A DNA stretch of 57,103 nt from DASZTU01 sp035493835 (GTDB lineage Bacteria > Pseudomonadota > Alphaproteobacteria > Rhizobiales > Devosiaceae). This document shows, one piece after another, positions 26,430-36,393 of this stretch. The translations under genes were made by a program, and so were the position numbers. The notes beneath the pieces were generated by a model that saw only the letters and a program-made list of their open reading frames with translations, made no database searches and was not told the origin of the DNA. Location of the stretch: NCBI GenBank assembly GCA_035493835.1, contig DATJHO010000129.1, positions 1 to 57,103 on the forward strand, in the 5' to 3' direction. Each line of letters begins with the position of its first letter. Positions within the stretch are counted from its first letter, which is position 1.

Positions 26430-27839
26430 ATGACGACTGGCAGTGACATCCTTCAGAAGATCAAGGACGAGGATATCAAATACGTAGACCTGCGCTTCAC
26501 CGACCCGCGCGGCAAGCTGCAGCACGTGACCTTCGACGTCTCCGTGGTCGACGAGGATATGTTCGAGGAAGGCACGATGTTTGACGGCTCCTCGATCGCC
26601 GGTTGGAAGGCGATCAACGAGTCCGACATGGTGCTGATGCCGGATCCGAATTCCGCCTATGTCGACCCGTTCTTCGGCGCTTCGACCCTCGCCATCAACT
26701 GCGACATCCTCGACCCCACCACCTACCAGCCCTACAACCGCGACCCGCGCACCACGGCCAAGAAGGCCGAGGCGTATGTTCGCGAACTCGGCCTGGGTGA
26801 CTCGGTCTATTTCGGACCCGAGCCGGAATTCTTCATTTTCGACGACGTTCGCTATTCGAACACCACCTACAAGGTCGGTTTCGAGGTCGACTCGGCTGAG
26901 CTGCCCTCCAATAACGACGCCGAATATGAGTCCGGCAACACCGGCCACCACATCGGCCTGAAGAAGGGCTACTTCCCGGTTCCCCCGCTCGACAGCGCCC
27001 AGGACATGCGCGGCGAGATGCTGGCGGCCATGGCCGCCATGGGCGTCGCCGTCGAGAAGCACCACCACGAAGTGGCCTCGGCCCAGCACGAACTCGGCAT
27101 CAAGTTCCAGCCGATCATCAAGTCGGCCGACGACGTGCAGATCTATAAGTACGTCATCCAGCAGGTCGCCAATGCCTATGGCAAGACCGTGACGTTCATG
27201 CCCAAGCCCATCTATGGCGACAACGGCTCGGGCATGCACTGCCATCAGTCGATCTGGAAGGACGGCAAGCCGCTGTTCGCCGGCGATCAATATGCTGGCC
27301 TCTCGATGGACGCCCTCTACTACATCGGCGGCATCATCAAGCACGCCAAGGCGATCAACGCCTTCACCAATCCGACGACCAACAGCTACAAGCGCCTGGT
27401 GCCGGGTTTCGAAGCCCCCGTGCTGCTCGCCTACTCCGCGCGCAACCGCTCGGCCTCGTGCCGCATCCCGTTCGGACAGTCGCCGAAGGCCAAGCGCGTG
27501 GAAGTGCGCTTCCCCGATCCCCTGGCGAACCCGTATCTCGGCTTTGCGGCGATGCTGATGGCCGGCATCGACGGTATCAAGAACAAGATCCACCCCGGCG
27601 ATCCGATGGACAAGGATCTCTATGAGCTGCCCAAAGAAGAGCTCAAGCAGATCCCGACCGTCTGCGGCTCGCTGCGTGAAGCGCTCGAGAACCTCGACAA
27701 GGATCGCGATTTCCTTAAGGCCGGTGGCGTGTTCGACGACGACCAGATCGACAGCTATATCGACCTGAAGATGACGGAAGTGATCAAGTTCGAGCACACC
27801 CCCCATCCGATCGAGTACGAAATGTACTACTCGGCCTGA
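26430..27839 (+). CDS. glnA: Glutamine synthetase type I
   Basis: A dodecameric enzyme making glutamine from glutamate, ammonia and ATP. The 469 residues are the standard GS-I beta length. Motifs include MFDGSSIAGWKAINESDM, FGPEPEFFIFD, NGSGMHCHQSIWKDGKPLF and RIPFGQSPKAKRVEVRFPD. The adenylylation tyrosine lies in DKDLYELPKEELKQIP near residue 398, so activity control by adenylylation is expected. It is followed by a strong terminator. Confidence 0.97.
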   Translation: MTTGSDILQKIKDEDIKYVDLRFTDPRGKLQHVTFDVSVVDEDMFEEGTMFDGSSIAGWKAINESDMVLMPDPNSAYVDPFFGASTLAINCDILDPTTYQPYNRDPRTTAKKAEAYVRELGLGDSVYFGPEPEFFIFDDVRYSNTTYKVGFEVDSAELPSNNDAEYESGNTGHHIGLKKGYFPVPPLDSAQDMRGEMLAAMAAMGVAVEKHHHEVASAQHELGIKFQPIIKSADDVQIYKYVIQQVANAYGKTVTFMPKPIYGDNGSGMHCHQSIWKDGKPLFAGDQYAGLSMDALYYIGGIIKHAKAINAFTNPTTNSYKRLVPGFEAPVLLAYSARNRSASCRIPFGQSPKAKRVEVRFPDPLANPYLGFAAMLMAGIDGIKNKIHPGDPMDKDLYELPKEELKQIPTVCGSLREALENLDKDRDFLKAGGVFDDDQIDSYIDLKMTEVIKFEHTPHPIEYEMYYSA

Positions 27840-27866
27840 TCGGCCGCAGTTTGCACGAAATGGAAA

Positions 27867-27890
27867 GGGCCCCGCCCGGGGCCCTTTTTT
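27867..27890 (+). terminator. Rho-independent terminator of glnA
   Basis: GGGCCCCG and CGGGGCCC pair around a 2-base loop, extended by AAA/TTT, and are followed by TTTTTT. About 28 bases after the glnA stop. Confidence 0.95.
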
Positions 27891-27965
27891 CTGGGCTGGT
27901 GAATCCGCTTGGAGAGAATTGATGTTGCCGTTTTTCGTGGGCACAAGGGGACGCCCCGAACTCGG

Positions 27966-28068
27966 CGTCACTCCGGCGCAGGCCGGGCTCCATCTTGATG
28001 CCTCGCCACCCGCCCGGCGGTCGCGCAGCGCGCTGAACCCCGGCCCCCCGGCCTGCGCCGGGGTGACG
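27966..28068. repeat. REP-like inverted pair, second copy
   Basis: CGTCACTCCGG..CTCCATC at 27966-27993 faces GAACCCCGG..GGGGTGACG at 28035-28068. Same family and layout as at 18093-18201, with more divergence between the halves. Confidence 0.7.
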
Positions 28069-28147
28069 CCGTGGGTGTGGCTCGGCGGGGAACTCTCGTT
28101 CCGATCCAGCAGCGCAGGATACTGCCGCGGGTTTGGCGTTGACAGCT

Positions 28148-28282
28148 AACAGCCTTGCTACTTACCGTCGTTTCGACGCAGCCAGGGACATGGAAGCCGG
28201 TGTAATTCCGGCGCGGTCGCGCCACTGTAACCGATCCCCGAGGATCGGAAGTCAGACCCATTCCCGGCGATGCGTCAACCCA
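28148..28282 (+). promoter_or_regulatory. Cobalamin (B12) riboswitch
   Basis: The conserved core reads GGAAGCCGGTGTAATTCCGG near 28192, GCGCGGTCGCGCCACTGTAA to about 28230, and GGAAGTCAGACCCATTCCC at about 28247, the signature of adenosylcobalamin-binding leaders. It ends about 30 bases before the start of a nickel/cobalt permease gene. Such riboswitches switch off cobalt uptake or B12 genes when cobalamin is abundant; no separate terminator is visible, suggesting control of translation initiation. Confidence 0.93.
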
Positions 28283-28312
28283 ACGGGACGCGCAAATCCC
28301 AAGGAGTATCGA

Positions 28313-29359
28313 TTGGTCGACCTCATCGCGCCCGGGCGCGCCAGCACTTCTGTCTGGCCCCGGGTCATCGGTTATTATATTTTCCTCATAGGTACCAATC
28401 TCGCCGCCTGGGCCTGGGCGCTCATCGTCTTCCGAAATCAGCCGGTGCTATTGGGGACGGCGGCGCTCGCCTATGTCTTCGGCCTCCGGCACGCGTTCGA
28501 TCCGGACCACATCGCCGCCATCGACAACGTCGTCCGCAAGCTCGTGCAGACCAAGCAGCGGCCGCTTGGAGCCGGCCTGTTCTTTTCGCTCGGTCATTCC
28601 ACGATCGTGGTGATCGCGGCCGCCCTGTTGGCGGGCGGCGCCGCGATCCTGCAGGACAAGTTCGAGCCGATTCGCGAATTAAGCGGCTTCATCGGCACGT
28701 TGGTCTCGGCGTTCTTCCTTTTGGCAATCGGCCTCGGCAACCTGCTGGTTCTCCGTGGCATCTGGGCGGCATTCAACCGCGCCCATCGGGGTGAATTTGT
28801 CGCCGAGGAGGAGATCGAGGGTATGCTCGCCGGACGCGGCCTGCTCGCCCGCATTTTCCGCCCGCTATTCAGCATGGTGAGCCGGTCCTGGCATATGTAT
28901 CCGGTCGGCGTCTTGTTCGGGCTCGGCTTCGACACCGCGACGGAAATCGGGCTCCTCGCGATCTCGGCGAGTCAGGCCGCGGCCGGAATGAATTTTTGGA
29001 CCATCATGGTGTTCCCGGCCCTGTTCACCGCCGGCATGACGCTGATGGACACCACCGACAGCATCGCCATGGTCGGCGCCTATGGCTGGGCGTTCGTCAA
29101 CCCGGTGCGCAAGCTCTGGTACAATCTTACCATCACCGCCGCGTCGGTGGTGGTTGCGATATTCATCGGCGGGATCGAAGCGCTCGGCCTGTTGAGCGAC
29201 AAGCTCCAACTCGTCGGCGGATTCTGGAATCTGATCGGCGGGTTGAACGACAACGTTGCCAGTCTCGGCTACGCCATCGTGGGCGTCTTCGTCGTGAGCT
29301 GGCTTGTGTCGGCGGCTATCTACCGTCTCAAGGGTTTCGACAAGCTCAACGCGACCTAA
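28313..29359 (+). CDS. Nickel/cobalt transporter, NiCoT family (HoxN/NixA-like)
   Basis: An inner-membrane permease for Co2+ or Ni2+ of 348 residues. The family signature is RHAFDPDHIAAIDN (HX4DH) in helix II, with LGFDTATEIGLL and GMTLMDTTDSI later. About eight membrane helices. The B12 riboswitch upstream points to cobalt as the substrate. The start is TTG at 28313, chosen because AAGGAG sits 6 bases before it and no ATG is suitable; a longer frame would run through the riboswitch. Confidence 0.92.
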   Translation: MVDLIAPGRASTSVWPRVIGYYIFLIGTNLAAWAWALIVFRNQPVLLGTAALAYVFGLRHAFDPDHIAAIDNVVRKLVQTKQRPLGAGLFFSLGHSTIVVIAAALLAGGAAILQDKFEPIRELSGFIGTLVSAFFLLAIGLGNLLVLRGIWAAFNRAHRGEFVAEEEIEGMLAGRGLLARIFRPLFSMVSRSWHMYPVGVLFGLGFDTATEIGLLAISASQAAAGMNFWTIMVFPALFTAGMTLMDTTDSIAMVGAYGWAFVNPVRKLWYNLTITAASVVVAIFIGGIEALGLLSDKLQLVGGFWNLIGGLNDNVASLGYAIVGVFVVSWLVSAAIYRLKGFDKLNAT

Positions 29360-29702
29360 ACCTGGCACGCGCTTGGTCTAGACCAAATAAAAGAACACGG
29401 AAAAACCAGCGACGGCAAACGGCCAGGGAAGAACAAGATGGGCAAGCCGGTACGCAACACTTGAAAATCCGGCCTGCCACATTCCAGTTGCAGTCGCTTG
29501 TAATGGCGGATTGGGAATATTACTCACACCGCGCCGCAAGCCGACCAACATACGGCTACTCCAGACATCAAACCGTATGACTTCGTGTTACCAGCGGGGG
29601 CTTAAAAAAGTGCTTCCGACTACTGAATGAATTCTAAACGCACGAGGGCGGCGGCAAGCTCGGCGCCCGCCCCCGCCCCCGTGATTGCTCGCCCCCGGCG
29701 CT
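29360..29702. other. Gene-free stretch with a perfect palindrome
   Basis: About 340 bases between convergent genes, less GC-rich than its surroundings. TTGGTCTAGACCAA at 29373-29386 is a perfect 14-base palindrome right after the transporter stop, followed by ATAAAA. No gene or standard terminator is seen. Confidence 0.4.
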
Positions 29703-30080
29703 CTAGCGCCGACCGGCCCTGACCATTCCGATGATATCGCCGGAGCAGCGGTTGACAGTCAGACGGTAGACCCATGGGCCGCGAACGGCGCGCGCCTGGA
29801 CCCGGACGTTGCCAAAGCTAAAGAACGTGATGTTGCGGAACCCTCTCCTATTGAGGTCGCGGCGCAGCTGTCCCTCGGAAAGGCACACTCGCCTGTTGAA
29901 GCCCCGATCGGACGGACGGTCAAAAGAGCGGGGCTCATCGTAGGAACGGGAGGACCCGCCGCCGCCGGACCCGCCGCCGTACTGCGCTTGAGCCGGAACG
30001 GCGCTCAAAACCGCGCCACTCACCGCCAAAGCCAGTATTGCAGCACGTACGATTTTTGATAACGGAAGCAACATTGTCAT
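29703..30080 (-). CDS. Small secreted protein, paralogue A (125 aa)
   Basis: Unrecognised family. Signal peptide at about 1-32, ending AQAQ-YGG. Then a Gly/Ser-rich linker and a C-terminal domain of about 55 residues with two cysteines: RVCLSEGQLRRDLNRRGF, NITFFSFGNVRVQARAVRG, YRLTVNRCSGDIIG. This domain is shared with the next gene. GAGGAG lies before the ATG. Located in the periplasm or outside; the two Cys may form a disulfide. Confidence 0.75.
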   Translation of the reverse strand: MTMLLPLSKIVRAAILALAVSGAVLSAVPAQAQYGGGSGGGGSSRSYDEPRSFDRPSDRGFNRRVCLSEGQLRRDLNRRGFRNITFFSFGNVRVQARAVRGPWVYRLTVNRCSGDIIGMVRAGRR

Positions 30081-30183
30081 TTCGATCTCCTCGCGGCACC
30101 CTCTTCAAGTGCCTTTGTCGTCTAGACTAGACGCGCTCCCTTGAACCAGAACGCAATTCTTCGTTCATCTTACGTTCATTTTC

Positions 30184-30600
30184 TCACCTCAGCCAGAATT
30201 GGCCAACAGGAACGGCACTGAGGAGCTCGTGCGTGCAGCGATGGACGGTCACGTCATAGACCTGCCCCCCTCTCACCGCTCGCGCGTGAGCCCGCAAATT
30301 GGCGTATCCATAGAAGGAAATGTCGTCATACCCGGCCTGCTGAAGCAAAATCCGGACCTGCGGATCCAGGAAGCAATTCTGTACCGGATAGCCGGGGTAG
30401 ACCGGTTGCCCCGGATGGGGCGGAAAGCCCGGAAAGATCCGCACATAGGGGACGTGAATGGAGAGGCCATTGTTATAGAACTGCAATGGCGGATAATACT
30501 GAGCTGCCGCCGGGCCGGAAAATCCCGCCAGGGCGGCGACACCAGCAATGGCGAGAACGACGGCGCGGGCAAATCTGCGTCGCAATTGCAAGGTTTGCAT
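30184..30600 (-). CDS. Small secreted protein, paralogue B (138 aa)
   Basis: Related to the preceding gene. Signal peptide at about 1-34 ending AAAQ-YYPP, then a Pro/Tyr/Gly-rich stretch (PGFPPHPGQPVYPGYPVQ), then the shared domain: NCFLDPQVRILLQQAGY, DISFYGYANLRAHARAVRGG, YDVTVHRCTHELL. Function unknown. The start MQTLQLRRRF is fixed by GAGGAG 5 bases upstream; the frame is open further to 30681 without support. It lies 104 bases upstream of paralogue A on the same strand. Confidence 0.75.
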   Translation of the reverse strand: MQTLQLRRRFARAVVLAIAGVAALAGFSGPAAAQYYPPLQFYNNGLSIHVPYVRIFPGFPPHPGQPVYPGYPVQNCFLDPQVRILLQQAGYDDISFYGYANLRAHARAVRGGQVYDVTVHRCTHELLSAVPVGQFWLR

Positions 30601-30711
30601 TTCATCTCCTCTGCGCTGGCCTAAGCCATTGCTCGTGGAGAGTGGCCAAGGTTTGTAGAACCTCGGAAACCTCGATGGCAAATCAAGGGCGAAGTGGCCA
30701 ATCCGAAAGGA

Positions 30712-31038
30712 TTAGTAGCCGTCGTTGAATTGCAGCCCGAAAGCGTTTGAGCCCGGGCGGCGTCCGTCATTGCGGCCTCCTCGGTCACGGTATGCCGGCG
30801 GGGCATAGCAATCCTGGCCGCGACGCGCGCCCGGCCCGTCGCGGCGCCCGCCCGGTGCGCACGGATCCTGGTCGATGTTGAAAGGCGGCCCGCCGCCGCG
30901 CCCCCCCTGATCGCGAAAATCCTGGAACGGATTGAAGGGCGCAGCCACTACAGGTTCGGCAGCAATAGCCGAGCCGAACAGCAACGCGACGAGGCACACG
31001 CGCGCAAACATCGTCGACACCCGGTAGTTGAGCCGCAT
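30712..31038 (-). CDS. Small secreted Gly/Arg/Pro-rich protein (108 aa)
   Basis: Not recognised. A signal peptide (about 1-32, ending PVVAA-PFN) is followed by a low-complexity mature part rich in Gly, Arg, Asp and Pro with two cysteines (DPCAPGGRR, GQDCYAPP). It lacks the domain shared by the two neighbours to the left. Start uncertain: ATGs at 31038 and 31077 both have weak ribosome binding sites. It is divergent from parE. Confidence 0.55.
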   Translation of the reverse strand: MRLNYRVSTMFARVCLVALLFGSAIAAEPVVAAPFNPFQDFRDQGGRGGGPPFNIDQDPCAPGGRRDGPGARRGQDCYAPPAYRDRGGRNDGRRPGSNAFGLQFNDGY

Positions 31039-31232
31039 CCGATGGGTTCCCAGCAAACTTGGGCGATCTTGCATCATTTCCCGAGGCAAAATAAATGGCC
31101 ATGATTGAACGCAAGCGCAACGGCGCATTCAGCCGCGGTTTAGATTTCCCACGGGGAATCGGCACAAGGCCCACCCCGCGCTGGATTGTGCTAGATCAAT
31201 ACCTGCCGTGAGTCGCCGAGGTTTCCTGATTT

Positions 31233-33275
31233 ATGCCTGAAAGCAACGACCTTTTTGGCCCGCAACAGGGGCCGGCCAAGACCGAGGCTCCTACCCTCAA
31301 GTCAATTGCCGAACGCATCGCCAAGGCCCCGCCGCCGCCTCCGCCGGCCACCAATGGCAGCTACTCGGCTGCCGACATCGAAATTCTGGAGGGCCTCGAG
31401 CCGGTCCGGCGCCGGCCCGGCATGTATATCGGCGGCACCGACACCAACGCGTTGCACCATCTCTTCGCCGAAGTGATCGACAACTCGATGGACGAGGCGA
31501 TCGCCGGACACGCCACCCGCATCGAGGTCAACTTTGGCGCTGACGGCTATGTGACGGTCAGCGACAACGGCCGCGGCATTCCCGTCGAGGCACATCCGAA
31601 ATTCCCCAATCGCTCGACCCTTGAAATCATCATGACGACGCTGCACGCGGGCGGCAAATTCGACTCCAAGGCCTACGAAACCTCGGGCGGCCTGCACGGC
31701 GTGGGCGCTTCGGTCGTCAATGCCCTCTCCGATGACATGACGGTGGAAGTGGCGCGCGACCAGACGCTCTATCGCCAGCGCTATTCGCGCGGCAAGCCGA
31801 GCAGCCCGGTCGAGGTCGTCGGCAAGGTGCAGAATCGCCGCGGCACCACGACGCGCTTTCACCCCGACCCGGAAATTTTTGGCGGCAAGGCAGAGCTCTC
31901 GGTCGCGCGCCTGTTCCGCATGACGCGGGCCAAGGCCTATCTTTTCGCCGGCGTCGAATTGCGCTGGAGCTGCGACGAGAGCCTTGCAACCGACGAAGTG
32001 CCCACCAAGGCGACATTCCACTTTCCCGGCGGCCTGCGCGATTTCATGGCGACACGGATCGAGGGCGAGCCGCGCATCGTCGAGGAGATTTTCTCCGGCC
32101 AACACGGCAAGCCTGGCACCCACGGGGCGGTCGAATGGGCGATTGCCTGGACGCTCGGCGATGGCTTTCTCTCCTCCTACTGCAACACCGTGCCGACGCC
32201 CGAAGGCGGCACGCATGAGGCCGGGCTGCGCACCGCCATCCTGCGCGGCCTCAGGAACTACGCCGACCTCGCCGGCAACAAGCGCGCCTCGATCCTCACC
32301 GCCGACGACGTGCTGAACTTCTGCTCGGCGATGCTCTCGGTATTTGTGCGTGAGCCCGAGTTCGTCGGGCAGACGAAAGACAAGCTCTCCTCGCCCGAGG
32401 CGACGCGCATTGTCGACACGGCCTTGCGCGATGCGTTCGACCATTGGCTCGCCGCCTCGCCGAACCAGGCCACAAAACTTCTCGACTGGGCGGTGGAACG
32501 CGCCGAGGAGCGGCTACGCCGCCGCAAGGAAAAGGAGATCGACCGGCAGAGTGCGACGCGCAAGCTGCGCCTCCCCGGCAAGCTCGCCGACTGCACGCAG
32601 ACCGCGGCGCAAGGCGCCGAGATCTTCATCGTCGAAGGCGACAGCGCCGGCGGCAGCGCCAAGCAGGCCCGCGACCGCAAAAGCCAAGCGGTCCTTCCCC
32701 TGCGCGGCAAGGTGTTGAACGTCGCCGGCGCCTCGCGCGAAAAGCTCGCGGCCAACCAGCAGATCGCCGATCTCATCCAGGCCCTGGGTAGCGGCACACG
32801 CGACCGCTACAATGAAGACGACCTGCGCTACGACAAAATTATCCTGATGACAGACGCCGACGTCGATGGTGCCCACATCGCCTCATTGCTGATCACGTTC
32901 TTTTTTCAGGAAATGCCTAAACTAATCGATCAGGGCCACCTATATCTTGCCATGCCGCCGCTCTATAGAATAACTCAGGGCAGCAAGACGCTCTACGCGA
33001 TGGATGACGGACAAAAGGACGACATCCTTACCAAAGAGTTTTCTGGCCGCGGCAAACCGGAAATTACGCGCTTCAAAGGCCTCGGCGAAATGCCGCACAC
33101 CCACTTGCGCGAAACTACAATGGCTCCAGCGACGCGTATGCTATTGCAGGTGAAGGTGATCGAGGATCGGGAAGAAACAAAATCATCAGTCGATCGGCTG
33201 ATGGGCAATCGACCCGAAGCCAGATTTGCCTTCATCCAGGAGAATGCGGCGTTCGTGACCGACTTGGACATCTAG
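31233..33275 (+). CDS. parE: DNA topoisomerase IV subunit B
   Basis: The ATPase subunit of the decatenating topoisomerase. 680 residues. The GHKL ATPase domain has EVIDNSMDEAIAGHA, DNGRGIPVEAHPK and SGGLHGVGASVVNALS. The TOPRIM domain has EIFIVEGDSAGGSAKQARD and ILMTDADVDGAHI. The C-terminus GNRPEARFAFIQENAAF is standard. A Pro-rich N-terminal extension (about 30-41, PPPPPP) precedes the ATPase domain. It looks like ParE rather than GyrB because no GyrB-type insert is seen. Confidence 0.95.
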   Translation: MPESNDLFGPQQGPAKTEAPTLKSIAERIAKAPPPPPPATNGSYSAADIEILEGLEPVRRRPGMYIGGTDTNALHHLFAEVIDNSMDEAIAGHATRIEVNFGADGYVTVSDNGRGIPVEAHPKFPNRSTLEIIMTTLHAGGKFDSKAYETSGGLHGVGASVVNALSDDMTVEVARDQTLYRQRYSRGKPSSPVEVVGKVQNRRGTTTRFHPDPEIFGGKAELSVARLFRMTRAKAYLFAGVELRWSCDESLATDEVPTKATFHFPGGLRDFMATRIEGEPRIVEEIFSGQHGKPGTHGAVEWAIAWTLGDGFLSSYCNTVPTPEGGTHEAGLRTAILRGLRNYADLAGNKRASILTADDVLNFCSAMLSVFVREPEFVGQTKDKLSSPEATRIVDTALRDAFDHWLAASPNQATKLLDWAVERAEERLRRRKEKEIDRQSATRKLRLPGKLADCTQTAAQGAEIFIVEGDSAGGSAKQARDRKSQAVLPLRGKVLNVAGASREKLAANQQIADLIQALGSGTRDRYNEDDLRYDKIILMTDADVDGAHIASLLITFFFQEMPKLIDQGHLYLAMPPLYRITQGSKTLYAMDDGQKDDILTKEFSGRGKPEITRFKGLGEMPHTHLRETTMAPATRMLLQVKVIEDREETKSSVDRLMGNRPEARFAFIQENAAFVTDLDI

Positions 33276-33295
33276 CCGTCATACCTAATAATTAA

Positions 33296-33385
33296 GGGAG
33301 ATGGCGGAAAGGCTTTGACTTCAAAGACCCATCCTCTATGGTCCCGCGTCCAGGGGCCACTCGTTCGAGTCCGGCGGAAACGCGA
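33296..33385 (+). pseudogene. tRNA-like relic between parE and the helicase gene (tentative)
   Basis: The stretch has tRNA-like pieces in order: GGGAGATGGCGGAAAGG resembles the 5' end and D-arm of class II tRNAs, GACTTCAAAG resembles an anticodon loop, and CGTTCGAGTCCGGCGG resembles a T-arm. The acceptor, anticodon and T stems do not pair properly, so it is not a functional tRNA. A decayed tRNA or chance similarity are both possible. Confidence 0.25.
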
Positions 33386-33427
33386 TTGTGCGGCACCGGA
33401 TTTCTCCCAATCAGTGGACTGTAAAAT

Positions 33428-34885
<1,458 letters not shown>

Positions 34886-35083
34886 AGTCAAGTGCAGTGC
34901 AGCGGGAAAATACTTACAGCCAAGCCGATTTGACCGGTTGCATCCACACCTGCAGGCATTACAAAAACAAAAATGGTTCCCCCTAAACGAACCAGAATTT
35001 CATAGCGAGCTATCCTTACGACGCGTTAACTGTGTCGACGATGACTCCCGGATCAAGAGAACGCCAGAAGGCACGAGGATATT

Positions 35084-36136
35084 GTGTCGGAAACGGAACT
35101 CAAGCGCGTTATCGGCTACGCGAATTTGGCCATAGACCTTCTCGCGCGCTCGGAGATTCCTCCCTACCCGCAATTTTACGAGCTGCTCTTCACCTACGCG
35201 ACAGGGGTGAATCCGCTGCTCAACGAGCGGGTCGGCCCACTCTTTCGTAACGGCGCGCCCACCATCGAGGTGGTAGAGGCGCTGTGCAACGAGTTCCTGA
35301 AGTCCCAGGATGTCGACAGGCGGATCTCGACCGTGTCGGCGCGCATGTCCGCCAGCATCGCCGAAGTGCACGCGGCGATCGATACCGCAATGGCCGGCGC
35401 CAAGGCCTATTCAGGCTCGCTGCAGACGGCGACCAGCGACCTTAACGGTGATGTCAATATCGCCTCGGTCAAGAGCATGGCCGCGCGCCTGCTGATCGAA
35501 ACCGAGCGCATGCAGGAAAGCAACTGGCAGCTCGAGACCAAGCTGCAGGCTTCGCGCGAGGACATTGCGAGCCTCCAGCGGAACCTTGCCGAGGTGCGGC
35601 GCGAGTCGATGCTCGACCCGCTGACCAAGATCTTCAACCGCAAATACTTCGATGAAGGCGTGGAGCGGATGGTCGGGACCGCCGTCGCGAGCGGCACTCC
35701 GCTGGCGCTGCTGCTGGTGGATATCGATCACTTCAAGCGCTTCAACGACACTTATGGCCACCAGACGGGCGACCAGGTGCTGCGGCTTGTGGCGATGACG
35801 CTGCGTTCGCAGATGAAGGGCCAGGACGTGGTTGCCCGCTATGGCGGAGAGGAGTTTGCCGCGATCCTGCCTGCGACCGACCTCGACCGCGCTGTTACCG
35901 TTGCCGATAGCATCCGCCGGGCGATCCAGGGCAAGGAATTGCTCAAGCGCTCCACCAACGAACGGCTCGGCCGGATCACCGCGTCGTTCGGGGTTGCGCT
36001 CTATCGTCCCGGTGAAAGCATCGCGACCCTGATCGAGCGCGCCGACCGGTGCCTCTATGCGGCCAAGCACGCCGGCCGCAACCGAGTCTGCGACGAAAGC
36101 GAATTGGCCCCGGACGGAAGCCACATCGCGGCGTAA
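35084..36136 (+). CDS. Diguanylate cyclase (GGDEF domain)
   Basis: Makes the second messenger cyclic di-GMP. The 350 residues split into an N-terminal helical part (1-180, no recognisable sensor, ending in coiled coil) and a GGDEF domain (about 185-345) with DPLTKIFNRKYFDEG, VDIDHFKRFNDTYGHQTGD and the active site RYGGEEF. The allosteric RxxD site is degenerate (KGQD), so product inhibition may be lost. GTG start with ACGAGG upstream. No transmembrane segment. Confidence 0.93.
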   Translation: MSETELKRVIGYANLAIDLLARSEIPPYPQFYELLFTYATGVNPLLNERVGPLFRNGAPTIEVVEALCNEFLKSQDVDRRISTVSARMSASIAEVHAAIDTAMAGAKAYSGSLQTATSDLNGDVNIASVKSMAARLLIETERMQESNWQLETKLQASREDIASLQRNLAEVRRESMLDPLTKIFNRKYFDEGVERMVGTAVASGTPLALLLVDIDHFKRFNDTYGHQTGDQVLRLVAMTLRSQMKGQDVVARYGGEEFAAILPATDLDRAVTVADSIRRAIQGKELLKRSTNERLGRITASFGVALYRPGESIATLIERADRCLYAAKHAGRNRVCDESELAPDGSHIAA

Positions 36137-36223
36137 AGGCCGTTAGCTTGGCACCCACGGCGTCAGCGACTTCACCGTGCCAAGCGTGTTGCGGTTCACG
36201 GTGTTTTCCCGTCCACGGCGCCA

Positions 36224-36377
36224 TTCCGGCGAACGCCGGAATTCAGTACTCGATGAGCTGATGGCGAGTCCTGTTAGCTGCCGCTTACGCTGAGCTTACT
36301 GGATCCCGGCCTCCGCCGGGATGACGCTGGGCGCAGGCGACGTGACCCCATCCCTAGGCAAGCTCAGGATGAGGCCA
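36224..36377. repeat. Intergenic repeat cluster between diguanylate cyclase and denD
   Basis: Holds CATTCCGGCGAACGCCGGAA at 36224 and GGATCCCGGCCTCCGCCGGG from about 36301, which face each other like the REP-like pairs elsewhere but with a different core, then a fragment GCAAGCTCAGGATGAGGCC near 36360 like the repeat at 21962. No gene is seen in 36137-36393. Confidence 0.6.
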
Positions 36378-36393
36378 CCGGGGTATTTTCGCG

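Noticed and set aside
25938..27971. A 677-codon open frame opposite glnB and glnA
   Set aside because: Runs through the glnA terminator and the glnB-glnA gap, so it cannot be a real gene.
32820..33275. A shift to less GC-rich codons in the last 450 bases of parE, suggesting recombination
   Set aside because: The protein remains a normal ParE C-terminus and the shift is mild by eye; a window-based codon analysis would be needed.
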